Shown here one piece after another: positions 34,344 through 44,992 of a stretch of DNA of 64,000 nucleotides. Below the pieces are notes generated by a model. It was not told where the DNA came from and did no database searches. It saw nothing but the letters and a program-made list of their open reading frames with translations. Each line of letters starts with the position of its first letter. The first letter of the stretch is position 1. This DNA comes from Bin25 sp965221765 (GTDB taxonomy: Bacteria; Bacteroidota; Bacteroidia; Flavobacteriales; Flavobacteriaceae). A program made the translations under genes and the position numbers. The DNA is taken from the NCBI GenBank assembly GCA_965221765.1, contig OZ244911.1:1736001-1800000 (forward strand), in the 5' to 3' direction.

Positions 34344-36800
34344 TTATGTTTTACCAATGCGTATAATATCCGCAAATACCCCTGCTGCAGTAACATCTGC
34401 TCCAGCTCCGGCCCCTTTAACAATTAATGGTTGTGGATTGTATCGAGTGGTATAGAAAAGAATGATATTATCACTTCCTTTCAAATTGTAAAAATCATGA
34501 TCAGGTGTCACTTGTTGTAGACCTACTGAAGCTTTACCATCCACTAATTGAGCCATATATTTTAGTCGAGCATTATTAGTTTTTGCTTCATCGAGCATTT
34601 GCTGAAAATATGGTTCATGTTTCTTTAAGGAATGAAACAATTCTTTTTCGTTATTCGTTTCAATGCATTTTTTGGGTAGAAAATTATTTTTTTCAATATC
34701 ATCAAATTCGATATGAAGTCCACTTTCTCTGGCCAATATCAAAATTTTTCGAGCCACGTCTACCCCACATAAATCAATGATAGGATTGGGTTCTGTAAAA
34801 CCTAGTTTTTTTGCCTCCAAAACAACATCATGAAATGTAGTCTCCTTTTTGAAATTATTGAAAATAAAATTTAAGCTGCCTGATAATATCGCTTGAATTC
34901 GAATAATTTTATCCCCTGAAGCCACCAAATTATTCAACGTATCAATGATAGGAAGCGATGCTCCAACATTGGTTTCAAATAAAAATGGCGTGCCGAATTT
35001 CAATGAAATACGTTTTAAGTGAAGGTAATTTTCCAAAGTATCGGCACATGCGATTTTGTTGCATGTTACTACACCTACATTTTTACTTAAATAGGATTGG
35101 TATTCTGATGCTATTTCAAGACTTGCCGTATTATCAACAAAAATGCTGTTTCGAAGGTTTAAATTCATGATATGGTCGAAAAACTTAGTGCGATTGGCCA
35201 CGATCTCTGAATTGATTAAATCACTTTTCCAATTTGTTAAATCAATAGCATTTTCACTAAGAATCATCTTTTTGGAATTAGAAATGGCTCTAACTCGTAT
35301 TTTGAGTCGCAGCTTTTCAGATAAATAGGTTTCTTGAGATTTTAATTGTTCGAGAAGACTTCCTCCGACATTACCAACCCCTGTAATAAACAAGTTTAAT
35401 TGTTTAACTTGTTCCTCAAAAAAGTTTTCATGTAAAGTATTGAGTGCTTTTTGGATATTGATCTGATCGATAACAATTGAAATATTTCGTTCTGAAGAAC
35501 CTTGCGCAATAGCTCTAATATTTATGTTATTGGCTCCTAGAGCACTAAATAACTTTCCACTAATGCCTTGATGATTTTTCATGTTATCCCCAACGACAGC
35601 TATATTGGCCATATCGTTTTCAATAGTTGCTGGGTTGATTTTTTTTAACCCAATTTCAAAAGCAAATTCATGCTCTATAATTTCTTTTGCTTTGATAGCA
35701 TCATTTTGTTTTACCGCTAAACAAACTGAATATTCTGATGAAGCTTGTGTGATTAAAATGATATTGATTTGACTTCCAGCTAAGCAAACAAAAAGTCTTT
35801 TTGAAACTCCAGAGACACCAACCATTCCTGTTCCTTCGATATTGATTAAGGCTACTTGGTCGATATGACTGATCCCTTTAACAACCTGATCACCATATTC
35901 AGCCTGATGTGTTTCAGCATTAATCAAAGAACCTGGATCTTCAGGAGCAAATGTGTTTTTAATGTAAAGTGGAATTTCTTTCTCCACCAAAGGTTGAATC
36001 GTTGGAGGATAGATTACCTTGGCACCATAATGGGAAAGTTCCATAGCCTCGTAGTACGATAATCGACGGATGGGTAAAGCGCTAGAAACAAATTTTGGGT
36101 TAGCAGTATAAATACCGCTAACATCGGTCCATATTTCAATAAAATCAACATCTAAAAAGTTTCCGATTAATGAAGCGGTTAAATCTGAACCACCTCTTCC
36201 AATAGTGGTCGTTTCACCGTTTTCATTACATGCAATAAATCCTGGAACGATGGTGATTTGATGTTTTTTATTTGAAAAATAATCAACTATCTCTTGTTGA
36301 CTTTTTTCTCGATGGATGATGTTTCTATCTTCTATTTCTTTTGTGAACAACAACTCTCTGGCATCTTTTAAGACAACATCCAAACTTTCAGATTTTAAAA
36401 AGCAAGTAACAATATTCGATGATAAAATTTCTCCATAACTTACGATTTGAGAATAGATTTTTGGGGTGTTTACGCCTAGTTGTAAAACCGCTTTCAAACG
36501 AGACTCCAGTTCAATAAAATGGCGTTTGACAAAACTGATGGGGTAGCTTTGACTCTTGATTGGAATATAGTCTTTGACATAGTCTAAATGCTTGGTTTCT
36601 AATTCGGAAAGTAAAGATTCATAAGATTGATCTCCAACAACTGCTTTTTCAAGCATTTTTTCTAGAGTATTGGTCACTTGAGAAAAGGCTGAAACAACCA
36701 CCACACATTTATCTGACACTTTACTTAAGACAATGTCTTTTAGTCGATGCAATCCATTCTGCCCTGCTAAAGAACTTCCGCCAAACTTTAGTACTCTCAA
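34344..36800 (-). CDS. thrA: Bifunctional aspartokinase / homoserine dehydrogenase
   Basis: The 818-residue fusion catalyses the first and third steps from aspartate to threonine/methionine. The aspartokinase domain opens with LKFGGSSLAG and contains GRGGSDLTASLIG. Two ACT-type regulatory segments follow (about 310-460, with GVSGVSKRLFVCLAGSQINI and AVVGDNM). The homoserine dehydrogenase begins with the Rossmann motif FITGVGNVGGSLLEQL (about 466-480) and has SGSLNFIFN, and GAGAGADVTAAGVFADI at the end. The ACT segments imply allosteric control by threonine. The start codon is TTG at 36800: no ATG or GTG lies in frame close upstream, and the conserved LKFGGSS follows directly. It heads the thrABC operon. 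Confidence 0.95.
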   Translation of the reverse strand: MRVLKFGGSSLAGQNGLHRLKDIVLSKVSDKCVVVVSAFSQVTNTLEKMLEKAVVGDQSYESLLSELETKHLDYVKDYIPIKSQSYPISFVKRHFIELESRLKAVLQLGVNTPKIYSQIVSYGEILSSNIVTCFLKSESLDVVLKDARELLFTKEIEDRNIIHREKSQQEIVDYFSNKKHQITIVPGFIACNENGETTTIGRGGSDLTASLIGNFLDVDFIEIWTDVSGIYTANPKFVSSALPIRRLSYYEAMELSHYGAKVIYPPTIQPLVEKEIPLYIKNTFAPEDPGSLINAETHQAEYGDQVVKGISHIDQVALINIEGTGMVGVSGVSKRLFVCLAGSQINIILITQASSEYSVCLAVKQNDAIKAKEIIEHEFAFEIGLKKINPATIENDMANIAVVGDNMKNHQGISGKLFSALGANNINIRAIAQGSSERNISIVIDQINIQKALNTLHENFFEEQVKQLNLFITGVGNVGGSLLEQLKSQETYLSEKLRLKIRVRAISNSKKMILSENAIDLTNWKSDLINSEIVANRTKFFDHIMNLNLRNSIFVDNTASLEIASEYQSYLSKNVGVVTCNKIACADTLENYLHLKRISLKFGTPFLFETNVGASLPIIDTLNNLVASGDKIIRIQAILSGSLNFIFNNFKKETTFHDVVLEAKKLGFTEPNPIIDLCGVDVARKILILARESGLHIEFDDIEKNNFLPKKCIETNNEKELFHSLKKHEPYFQQMLDEAKTNNARLKYMAQLVDGKASVGLQQVTPDHDFYNLKGSDNIILFYTTRYNPQPLIVKGAGAGADVTAAGVFADIIRIGKT

Positions 36801-36911
36801 TTGAAATGAACTGAATAAACTTGAAAAAGGTGATCGACAAAATTAAAACAATACAATCACCTATGTCCGCATACTGGTCCTAAAAATCAGACTTTAGTGG
36901 CATTTGTGCAA

Positions 36912-36937
36912 GTGTGGGAAATCTAAATTTCCCACAC
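36912..36937. promoter_or_regulatory. Strong hairpin about 110 bp upstream of thrA
   Basis: GTGTGGGAAAT and its exact complement flank the tetraloop CTAA (11-bp stem). It lacks a U-tract on either side, so it is not a clear intrinsic terminator. It could be part of a thrA leader or the end of the decayed region to its right. I see no run of threonine codons that would indicate classical attenuation. Confidence 0.4.
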
Positions 36938-36995
36938 GGATGTTGATAATAAACAAAAAAATCATATTTCAGATCGCTTCGGTTTAGGGGAATAG

Positions 36996-37262
36996 CACAA
37001 TGTCAGTAATGTAATCGATATGATTTATATGTTTGGTAATGTCACTTCATTTAATCAAGATATTGGGGATTGGAATGTCAGCAGTGTAAACTATAAGGGT
37101 CGAATGTTTTTCCACGCATATAGCTTCAACCAAAATATAAGTCAATGGAAAGTGAGTAATGTAACTTCGTGTATCTAGTTTAGATATCACCAAAGTAATA
37201 ATTCATTTACACTTCAAGATGGTTATGCTCCCCAATTTGAGAATTGTAGTATACAAGAATAA
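36996..37262 (+). pseudogene. Remnant of a BspA-like (DUF285) surface repeat protein
   Basis: Two copies of the BspA/DUF285 repeat can be read (TSFNQDIGDWNVSSV and YSFNQNISQWKVSNV), with an internal stop and a short tail (DGYAPQFENCSIQE) ending at 37262. BspA-like proteins are secreted leucine-rich-repeat adhesins, normally with many such units plus a signal peptide. Here both the start and most repeats are gone. Confidence 0.7.
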
Positions 37263-37358
37263 AAGGTATTAACATTACGGTTCTATCACGATTGGTCTAG
37301 ATAGCACAAATGTACTTATTATCCATTGAATTAGTTTTGGGTTTTTAATTCTACCCTT

Positions 37359-38573
37359 ATGGATACGTTATCAATCATTGCTGAAGCCAATCTTCACTTC
37401 GGTACCGATTGAAAGGTTGAATGGGTCCACGACGACAAAAAACGAAATGTGGTTGACTAGCATCTTTCCTATATCAGCCATTCTTATTGCTTGCCCTGAA
37501 ATGGGTCAAAAGGCAACCCTTTTTTATGATCATCGGAAACGGTGTGTTTGGCGTCATTGAGATGTTTTTCGGAGCCAATGCTATATTCACTGTCGTGTTC
37601 TCCGTGTTCGTTGTTCTTCTGGCCAAGTTAAGAGCATTCAGTTGCCATGCGACCCCATCCATCGTTTCACCACGCATTTTGAGCACTAGGCGATGGACGT
37701 GCTACTAGCCCATGGGAATCCATACAAAACGGCTCAATGACTTCGTTGTGGAGCCCATACCAATAGTCGCATCCTGTATCGAGCCGTAGAACGAGGATGG
37801 GATTATCGTTCTTTAGAAGAATTACATCATTTAAGCATGGATGAAAAAGATTACCAACGACGACCTCCCGATGCCACGGTGGTGAGTAATCCGGAAATAG
37901 GCTTGATCTTGGATTGGATTCACGGTCAGCATCAAAAAGCCACCAAAACCATCTTAAATCCCTTCGTGCCTGAAAAGCAAAAGCCCTTGGTCTAGACCAT
38001 CACCACGGAGATGTAGCCCATTGATGTTCGTTCAGCTCAAGAATGGTTGCCCGCCGCCTCTTTGATTCATAATCGATTGTGCTTGATCAAGTATTTGAGT
38101 CGGGCCATTGACGCGGTCAGACGCCGAAAAGTACAACATCATGCGGTCTTAAAAAACAGTCGTTTTGCTCTATGGAAAGATCCGAGAAAAGAGAATAAAA
38201 AAAACAAGGTATCATTTTCGAGGCTATTTAACAAGCCCATTGACAAGCGAGTAAAGCTTGAAAATGTCGTGAAGATTTTAAAGCTATTTTCTAGACTTCG
38301 GATATCAAACAAGCCAAAGAGCGATTAAAATATTGGCTGGACCAGGTCCTAGCGACAGGCATCCAAGAAGTCATGGAGGTGGCCAAGCGGTTCCAAAGAC
38401 TTCTCGATGAGATGATCCATGCCTTGACGTTCAAACAAAGCCATGCTCGAGCCGAACGAATCCATGGAAAAATTCAACCAATCAAAACGATGGCTAGAGG
38501 GGATTGAAAGTTCGAAAACTTCCGATTGCCGGTCTTGTTTTTCTGTGGTGGATTAAAACGCTATCCACACTAA
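37359..38573 (+). pseudogene. Decayed ISL3-family transposase
   Basis: Pieces in different frames line up with an ISL3 (IS204/IS1001-type) transposase: an N-terminal zinc-finger region with YDHRKRCVWRH, then YRAVERGWDYRSLEELHHLS, DEK and VSNPEIGLILDWI. The DDE domain then has SLIHNRLCLIKYLSRAIDAVRRRK and LKNSRFALWKDP. The C-terminal ARAERIHGKIQPIKTMARG is followed by ENFRLPVLFFCGG. At least five stops or frameshifts are visible, so it is inactive. I could not find its terminal inverted repeats with confidence. The base composition is richer in GC than the surroundings, in keeping with a transferred element. Confidence 0.8.
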
Positions 38574-38899
38574 TCGTGATAGAACCAACATTACATAAAT
38601 GACTAAACTTAAACACACAAAAAATCAATAGGATTTCACCCTAGAGAATAGAAAAGGAACTACTATTTAGGACGACACCTAAATAATTCCTTAAAATGAG
38701 ATCTCCTCATCTTCCTACAACTTTTTGGTAAAAATAAGTTGTCAATTTTTGCCAAAGTAGGAGAGTTATTTTGTTGCCAAATAAGCAAATTCAAATCATG
38801 TTTTTACAAATCAAGTCGGTTTTGTCTTTTGTTTTCGTGTTATGCATTAGTTGTTTTTGGTAATTGACATTCAAGGATTTAATACATGGGTTCCTACAA

Positions 38900-39200
38900 T
38901 TCATCTTGTTTTAAAAGAAATAAAACTGTTTTTGACTTGTATTGTATTGAACCACAGACAGATACTATTTTCAAAGCAGTCAGAATTTGTGGCTGCCTCA
39001 ATATTTTATTGATTTGATACTGTCCTACTTAGGAAAGCAAAAGCCGTATAACAAATAGCCATATGGACTTTGATTCTTCGAGGCTTCCTATGAATCATGG
39101 GTTGGATTTAATTTTGATTTCACCACCTTAAAACGGTGTTCGAAACGCTATAAATCACATGCTTGTCTTTAATCAATGCCTCTTGACTGATTTTGGGTTT
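38900..39200 (-). pseudogene. Decayed IS4/IS1634-like transposase fragment
   Basis: The minus strand holds a broken C-terminal DDE transposase segment: FEHRFKVVKSKLN, then IHRKPRRIKVHMAICYTAFAFL in a shifted frame. This matches the pattern of IS1634/IS4-type ends (a helix ending in a basic KPxRIKxH motif before a hydrophobic stretch). Multiple frameshifts and stops are present; boundaries are approximate. The rest of 38574-39472 contains no gene I can support. Confidence 0.5.
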
Positions 39201-39472
39201 GTTTTTTTAACAGCAAGAAATTTAGTTGTCGATGTTCAATACCATGCAGCATATTTTTAAAAGTAGTGTTATAACCCATTGAAAAACAAGGCGATAAAAA
39301 GTGTTTGTTATCCAGAGTTAACTACAAAATCGAGGTTAATTATGAATAATATATTGAAAAACAAGTAATTATGACAAAAACCTAAAAAATGACTTGAATC
39401 AGTTTAAATCTAGATTAATTTGATTATTTGAGTTCTATTACAGAATCAAGTGGGGTATTGTTAACTGGAAAA

Positions 39473-42031
39473 TTAGAGATGAGGTTCGATTTCTGGTTTT
39501 CTTACAGTAATATCAAGTGCATCGGATTTTTTATCCCATGAGATTATCAAATCATCACCTTCTTTGATATCATCACTGACAATTTTCTCAGCAATCAAAT
39601 CTTCGATGTGTTTTTGTATCATTCTTTGAAGTGGACGAGCACCATACTTTTCATCATAACCTTCTTTAGTGATGAATTCAATGGCCGAATCCTCAATATT
39701 GAACGTATAATTTAGTTTTTCTAGCCTTATAAATAACCGTGAAATTTCAATTTCAACAATTTTACCAATATCGTCTCTATTGAGTTTATTGAATATAATC
39801 ACATCATCCACTCGATTTAAAAACTCAGGTGAAAAAGTCTTTTTTAATTCATTATGGATGACACTCTTTTCATGAGCCGCCGATTGTGATTTCCGGGCAG
39901 TTGTATCAAAACCTACACCTAAACCAAAATCTTTGATTTTTCTTGAACCGATATTGGATGTCATGATGATGATGGTATTTTGGAAATTTACTTTTCTTCC
40001 AACACTGTCTGTCATAAACCCATCGTCTAATACTTGCAACAAAATATTGAAGATATCGGGATGTGCTTTTTCTATTTCATCCAAGAGGACCACACAATAG
40101 GGTCGTCTTCTGACTTTTTCACTTAATTGTCCCCCCTCAGAATAGCCTACATATCCAGGAGGTGCTCCAATGAGTCTAGAAATAGAAAACTTTTCCATAA
40201 ACTCGCTCATATCGACTCGAATTAAGTTTTCTGAAGAATCAAATAATTCAGAAGCCAGTACCTTGGCCAGCTGTGTTTTTCCCACACCGGTTTGGCCTAA
40301 AAAGATGAATGAACCGATTGGCTTTTGAGGATTTTTAAGACCGGCTCGGTTTCGTTGTATGGCTTTAACAATTTTTTCAACCGCTTCATCTTGACCGATA
40401 ATTTTCTTTTGAATAATCTCAAATAACTTGGAGAGTTTTGTTTTTTCATCCAAAACAATTTTACTCACAGGAATATTAGTCATCATGCCTACCACTTCAG
40501 CTATTTCTTCTTCGCTGACCAAGGGTTTATCATTTTGAGAACCTTCACTCCATCTCGACTGGGCTAGCTCAAGCCGTTTTTTAGCTTCATTTTCATCATC
40601 TCGAAGTTTCGCTGCGACTTCATATTGTTGCTCCAAAACTTTTGAATCTTTTGCTCTTTTGATTTCATCAAGTTTTTGTTCTAATTCCAAAATATCTGAA
40701 GGGACTTTAATATTACTGATATGAACTTTAGAACCAGCTTCATCCAAAGCATCGATGGCTTTATCCGGTAAGCTTCTCTCGGTCATGTATCGATTGCTTA
40801 ATTCAACGCAAGCAATCAATGCCTGGTCGGTATAAATGACATGATGATGGGACTCATAACGAGTTTTGATTTGTTTAAGGATTTCCAAGGTATCCTGGGC
40901 CGATGGTTCTTCAACGATAATCTTCTGAAATCGCCTTTCGAGAGCTCCATCGCGTTCAATATGTTGTCTGTATTCATCAATCGTTGTTGCCCCAATACAT
41001 TGTAATCTGCCTCGAGCTAAAGCTGGTTTAAACATATTAGAAGCATCCAAACTCCCTGCGGCTCCACCTGCTCCTACGATGGTATGAACTTCATCAATGA
41101 ATAAGATGATATCTTTTTGGTTTTCTAATTCATGCATCAAGGCTTTCATACGCTCTTCAAATTGACCTCGATATTTTGTGCCTGCAACGAGACCTGCGAT
41201 ATCGATTGATATGATCCGTTTATTGAATAAAACTCTAGAAACTTGTTTATTGACGATTCGAATGGCGAGTCCCTCCACAATTGCCGTTTTGCCAACTCCA
41301 GGTTCTCCTATTAAAAGCGGATTATTCTTTTTTCGTCGGCTCAATATTTGCGATAGTCGAACTATTTCATTAACTCGGCCAACCACAGGATCTAATTGAC
41401 CCTTTTTGGCCAAATCTGTAATATCCCTTCCAAAATTATCAATCACTGGGGTTTTGGAATCTTTTTGAGATGAAGTTCTAGAAGATTCTTTTGAACCTTC
41501 AAAAATCGGATTGGGTTTACTAGATTTTGAAGAACTTTTTTCACTGATAGGAAATTCCATTCGCGGTAATCGATATTTTCTTTTTTCTTCTATTTTATCC
41601 TCACTAAAATTAGATTTGACTTTGCCATAAGTAACTCCTAATCTTTCAAAGGTTTTGGTTGTCGGATCGTTTTGATTTCTGAGAATACACAATAAAAGAT
41701 GTCCAGTATTGATGTGATTACTATGACTGTATTCGGCTTCAGCAAAACATTCTTTCATGGCACGTTCAGCTTGTTGTGTTAATCCCATCTCACTTTTGGT
41801 TGGTGTATCATCACCAAGATAAATCGCCAAATTGATGCTCTCAATTTTTGTTTTGAGATGGCCTAGGTTGATATTGAGATTTTTAAAGATTTTAACAGCA
41901 ATATTATCACCCTCACGAAGGATTCCAAGTACTAAATGTTCTGTACCAATGAGGTTACTTCTCAAGCGTTCTGCTTCTTCTTTACTAAAAACCAAAACTT
42001 CCTTAATCTTTGGAGAGAACTTTTTATCCAT
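39473..42031 (-). CDS. clpC: Clp protease ATP-binding subunit ClpC
   Basis: The 852-residue AAA+ unfoldase feeds proteins to ClpP. Two ClpN repeats (about 5-145; SKEEAERLRSNLIGTEHLVLGIL and the HINTGHLLLCIL second unit) are followed by a Ser/Lys-rich linker. AAA-1 has Walker A GEPGVGKT and DEVHTIVGAGG. The middle coiled-coil domain contains a UVR-like segment (EQQYEVAAKLRDDE). AAA-2 has GQTGVGKTQ, LLDEIEKAHPD and the C-terminal ARPLQRMIQKHIED. It is divergent from gyrA across a 448-bp gap, an arrangement that recurs in Bacteroidota. Confidence 0.95.
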   Translation of the reverse strand: MDKKFSPKIKEVLVFSKEEAERLRSNLIGTEHLVLGILREGDNIAVKIFKNLNINLGHLKTKIESINLAIYLGDDTPTKSEMGLTQQAERAMKECFAEAEYSHSNHINTGHLLLCILRNQNDPTTKTFERLGVTYGKVKSNFSEDKIEEKRKYRLPRMEFPISEKSSSKSSKPNPIFEGSKESSRTSSQKDSKTPVIDNFGRDITDLAKKGQLDPVVGRVNEIVRLSQILSRRKKNNPLLIGEPGVGKTAIVEGLAIRIVNKQVSRVLFNKRIISIDIAGLVAGTKYRGQFEERMKALMHELENQKDIILFIDEVHTIVGAGGAAGSLDASNMFKPALARGRLQCIGATTIDEYRQHIERDGALERRFQKIIVEEPSAQDTLEILKQIKTRYESHHHVIYTDQALIACVELSNRYMTERSLPDKAIDALDEAGSKVHISNIKVPSDILELEQKLDEIKRAKDSKVLEQQYEVAAKLRDDENEAKKRLELAQSRWSEGSQNDKPLVSEEEIAEVVGMMTNIPVSKIVLDEKTKLSKLFEIIQKKIIGQDEAVEKIVKAIQRNRAGLKNPQKPIGSFIFLGQTGVGKTQLAKVLASELFDSSENLIRVDMSEFMEKFSISRLIGAPPGYVGYSEGGQLSEKVRRRPYCVVLLDEIEKAHPDIFNILLQVLDDGFMTDSVGRKVNFQNTIIIMTSNIGSRKIKDFGLGVGFDTTARKSQSAAHEKSVIHNELKKTFSPEFLNRVDDVIIFNKLNRDDIGKIVEIEISRLFIRLEKLNYTFNIEDSAIEFITKEGYDEKYGARPLQRMIQKHIEDLIAEKIVSDDIKEGDDLIISWDKKSDALDITVRKPEIEPHL

Positions 42032-42479
42032 AGAAATTCCGTTAATTCAAATGTAATTTATTTGTAGATAAAATTACATCAACAAAGTTTTAAAAAATCC
42101 ACTTTTTATAAAACAATCAGTAAATAAATAATCGTTGTTATTTAACAGAATTTATTAACAATAAAATTCTTTGGACTTTAAAACCATCTCTACCATCAAG
42201 AATTTGAAAAATCAATCAAGGTTGTAAGATTTTCAAAAAACAAGAGCATTCTAAAATTTAGTTTTGCGAACTATTTTAATATGAAGTGTAAATATTCAGC
42301 ACGAGAAAAAGAGCAAATTTCAGAATCAAACATCAAGGAAATAAAAAGAGCTTCTTGGACAAATATTCTTGTTCAAGATGTCAATAAAAACTATATGAAA
42401 TAGTACAGATTTCTGTAAATTGTGAGGCTTAAATAAATAGAAGTTTTAAACTTCAAATATTGTTTTTTATCAAAGTTTA
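42032..42479. other. 448-bp divergent intergenic region between clpC and gyrA
   Basis: AT-rich sequence without an ORF or RNA gene that I can support. It must contain both promoters, but neither a perfect TAnnTTTG box nor a CtsR/CIRCE-like operator stands out. Confidence 0.4.
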
Positions 42480-44936
42480 ATGGATAATGGAGAAAAGATA
42501 GTCCCCGCTAGTATTGATAGGGAAATGAAGACCGCTTATATTGATTATTCAATGTCAGTGATTGTATCTCGTGCACTACCCGATGTGCGAGATGGACTCA
42601 AGCCAGTGCACAGAAGAGTTTTATATGGAATGCATGAGTTAGGTGTCAGATCGAATTCGGCTTATAAAAAATCGGCTCGTATAGTTGGTGAAGTATTAGG
42701 CAAATATCACCCCCATGGTGATACTTCTATTTATGATACCATGGTTCGTATGGCTCAAGAATGGAATTTGAGGTATTTGCTGGTGGATGGTCAAGGAAAC
42801 TATGGTTCGATTGATGGAGATGCGCCCGCTGCCATGCGTTATACAGAAGCTAGAATGCAAAAAATATCAGAAGCTCTTTTGTCAGATATCGAAAAAGAAA
42901 CCGTAGATTTTCGATTCAACTTCGATGATTCTTTACAAGAACCTGAAGTATTACCTAGTAAAGTTCCCAATCTATTAGTCAATGGCGCCTCTGGAATTGC
43001 CGTTGGTATGGCAACCAATATGGCGCCTCATAACCTCAATGAGGTCATTGATGCAACCGTCTACTATATTGATAATCCAAGCACAAGCATTAGTGAATTA
43101 ATGAATGATATTAAAGCTCCTGATTTTCCAACGGGTGGAATTATATATGGTTATCAAGGAGTTCGTGATGCCTACAATACAGGAAAAGGACGAATTGTCA
43201 TGCGAGCTAAAATCGATCATGAATCAATCCAAGATAAAGATTGCTTTATCGTCACACAATTACCGTATCAAGTGAATAAAGCAGATTTAGTAGCCAAAAC
43301 TGGAAAACTCATCAATGACAAAAAAATTGATGGCATCAGTCTCATACGAGATGAATCCGATAGAGATGGTATCCGGATTGTCTATTTCATAAAAAAAGGA
43401 TTTAATCCCAATGTGGTCTTAAACAATCTGTATAAAAAAACAGCGTTACAATCTTCTTTCAATATCAACAATATTGCATTAGTTGAAGGACGTCCTCGGT
43501 TGTTGAATCTTAAAGACTTAATCCACTATTTTGTTCATCATCGACACCAAGTCATTATTCGACGACACGAATTTGAACTCAAAAAAGCCGAAGAAAGAGC
43601 TCATATATTGGAAGGACTCATTATAGCGAGTAATCATATTGATCAAGTGATTCAATTGATTCGAGATTCTGATAATCCTGATTTTGCAAGAGAAAAATTA
43701 AGGCAAGAATTTAATTTGAGTGAACTGCAAGCAAAAGCTATTGTAGAAATGAGATTAAGACAATTAACGGGTTTAGAACAATCCAAATTACATTCAGAAT
43801 TTAATGAACTAATAGAAAAGATTAAATCTTACAAAGAAATTTTATCAAGCAAAGAATTGAGAATGCAAATTGTCAAACAAGAACTGATCGATATCAAAGA
43901 ACGGTTTGGTGATCTTCGCCGAACCCAAATTGATTATCAGGGTGGAGAATTTCAAATTGAAGATATGATCCCCAATAAACAAGTGGTCATCACCGTATCC
44001 AATGAAGGATATATCAAAAGAACATTGCTCGAAAAATACCGAACTCAAAATAGGGGAGGAAAAGGTCAAAAAGCATCCGATATCAAAACAGAAGACTTTA
44101 TTGAAAAGATTTATGTGGCCACTATGCATCAATACATGATGTTTTTTACTGACTTTGGAAAATGCTATTGGTTAAGAGTCTATGAACTACCAGAAGGCTC
44201 TAAAACTTCAAAAGGAAGGCCAATACAAAATCTAATTAAACTAGAAAATGCTGAAAAAGTCCGATCTATTATTTGTGCTCAAAATCTAAAAGATCAAGAA
44301 TATATTGACAACCACTATGTTGCCATGGTCACCAAGAAGGGAATCATTAAAAAAACCTTATTGAAGAATTTGTCAAACATTCGTACCAATGGGATCAAAG
44401 CCATGAAGATGTTTCCTGAAGATGAATTATTGGCAGCAAAATTGACCGATGGTAAATCTCAAATATTAATGGCAAAAAAATCGGGCAGAGTCATCCGGTT
44501 TGATGAATCTAAAGTGTCTCCTACTACCCGGTATTCAAGGGGCGTAAAAGGAATTAAGATTGATAAAAAAGTTGATTATTTGGTAGGGGTCGTTTCAGTT
44601 AAGGACGAAAAAAATGACTTATTAGTTATATCAGAAAAAGGATATGGCAAACGATCAGTTATTGAAGATTATCGTTTAACCAACCGGGGTGGTAAAGGAG
44701 TCATTAGTCTTAAAATCACTGAAAAAACTGGAGATTTAATTGCTATTTTGGGGGTTCATGAAACAGATCAGTTGATGATTATTAATCAATCTGGAATTGC
44801 GATTCGAACTTCATTAGAGGCCATTCGAGTGATGGGAAGAAGTACTCAGGGAGTCAAGATCATTGAACTCAATGAGGGAGATAAAATTGCATCGGTCACC
44901 AAAATTGAGCAAGAATTAATACAAGGAGAGAATTAG
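42480..44936 (+). CDS. gyrA: DNA gyrase subunit A
   Basis: The 818-residue subunit breaks and rejoins DNA in negative supercoiling. The N-terminal winged-helix region carries the catalytic tyrosine Y121 (AAMRYTEARM). The quinolone-determining segment HPHGDTSIYDTMVRMAQ is intact, with Thr82 at the place of E. coli Ser83 and Asp86 at that of Asp87. The C-terminal beta-pinwheel includes the GyrA box as QNRGGKG, with further RGGKG-type blades. The ATG at 42480 precedes the standard IVPASIDREMKTAYIDYSMSVI. A TPR lipoprotein/secreted-protein gene follows 56 bp later, possibly co-transcribed. Confidence 0.97.
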   Translation: MDNGEKIVPASIDREMKTAYIDYSMSVIVSRALPDVRDGLKPVHRRVLYGMHELGVRSNSAYKKSARIVGEVLGKYHPHGDTSIYDTMVRMAQEWNLRYLLVDGQGNYGSIDGDAPAAMRYTEARMQKISEALLSDIEKETVDFRFNFDDSLQEPEVLPSKVPNLLVNGASGIAVGMATNMAPHNLNEVIDATVYYIDNPSTSISELMNDIKAPDFPTGGIIYGYQGVRDAYNTGKGRIVMRAKIDHESIQDKDCFIVTQLPYQVNKADLVAKTGKLINDKKIDGISLIRDESDRDGIRIVYFIKKGFNPNVVLNNLYKKTALQSSFNINNIALVEGRPRLLNLKDLIHYFVHHRHQVIIRRHEFELKKAEERAHILEGLIIASNHIDQVIQLIRDSDNPDFAREKLRQEFNLSELQAKAIVEMRLRQLTGLEQSKLHSEFNELIEKIKSYKEILSSKELRMQIVKQELIDIKERFGDLRRTQIDYQGGEFQIEDMIPNKQVVITVSNEGYIKRTLLEKYRTQNRGGKGQKASDIKTEDFIEKIYVATMHQYMMFFTDFGKCYWLRVYELPEGSKTSKGRPIQNLIKLENAEKVRSIICAQNLKDQEYIDNHYVAMVTKKGIIKKTLLKNLSNIRTNGIKAMKMFPEDELLAAKLTDGKSQILMAKKSGRVIRFDESKVSPTTRYSRGVKGIKIDKKVDYLVGVVSVKDEKNDLLVISEKGYGKRSVIEDYRLTNRGGKGVISLKITEKTGDLIAILGVHETDQLMIINQSGIAIRTSLEAIRVMGRSTQGVKIIELNEGDKIASVTKIEQELIQGEN

Positions 44937-44992
44937 ACTTTTTATCTATTTTTTAATACATTAGCAGTATGCACTAACATCAATAACCATCA

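Noticed and set aside
34343..34423. Longer thrB start overlapping thrA
   Set aside because: The added residues do not resemble homoserine kinases, and the ATG at 34342 gives the standard N-terminus and length.
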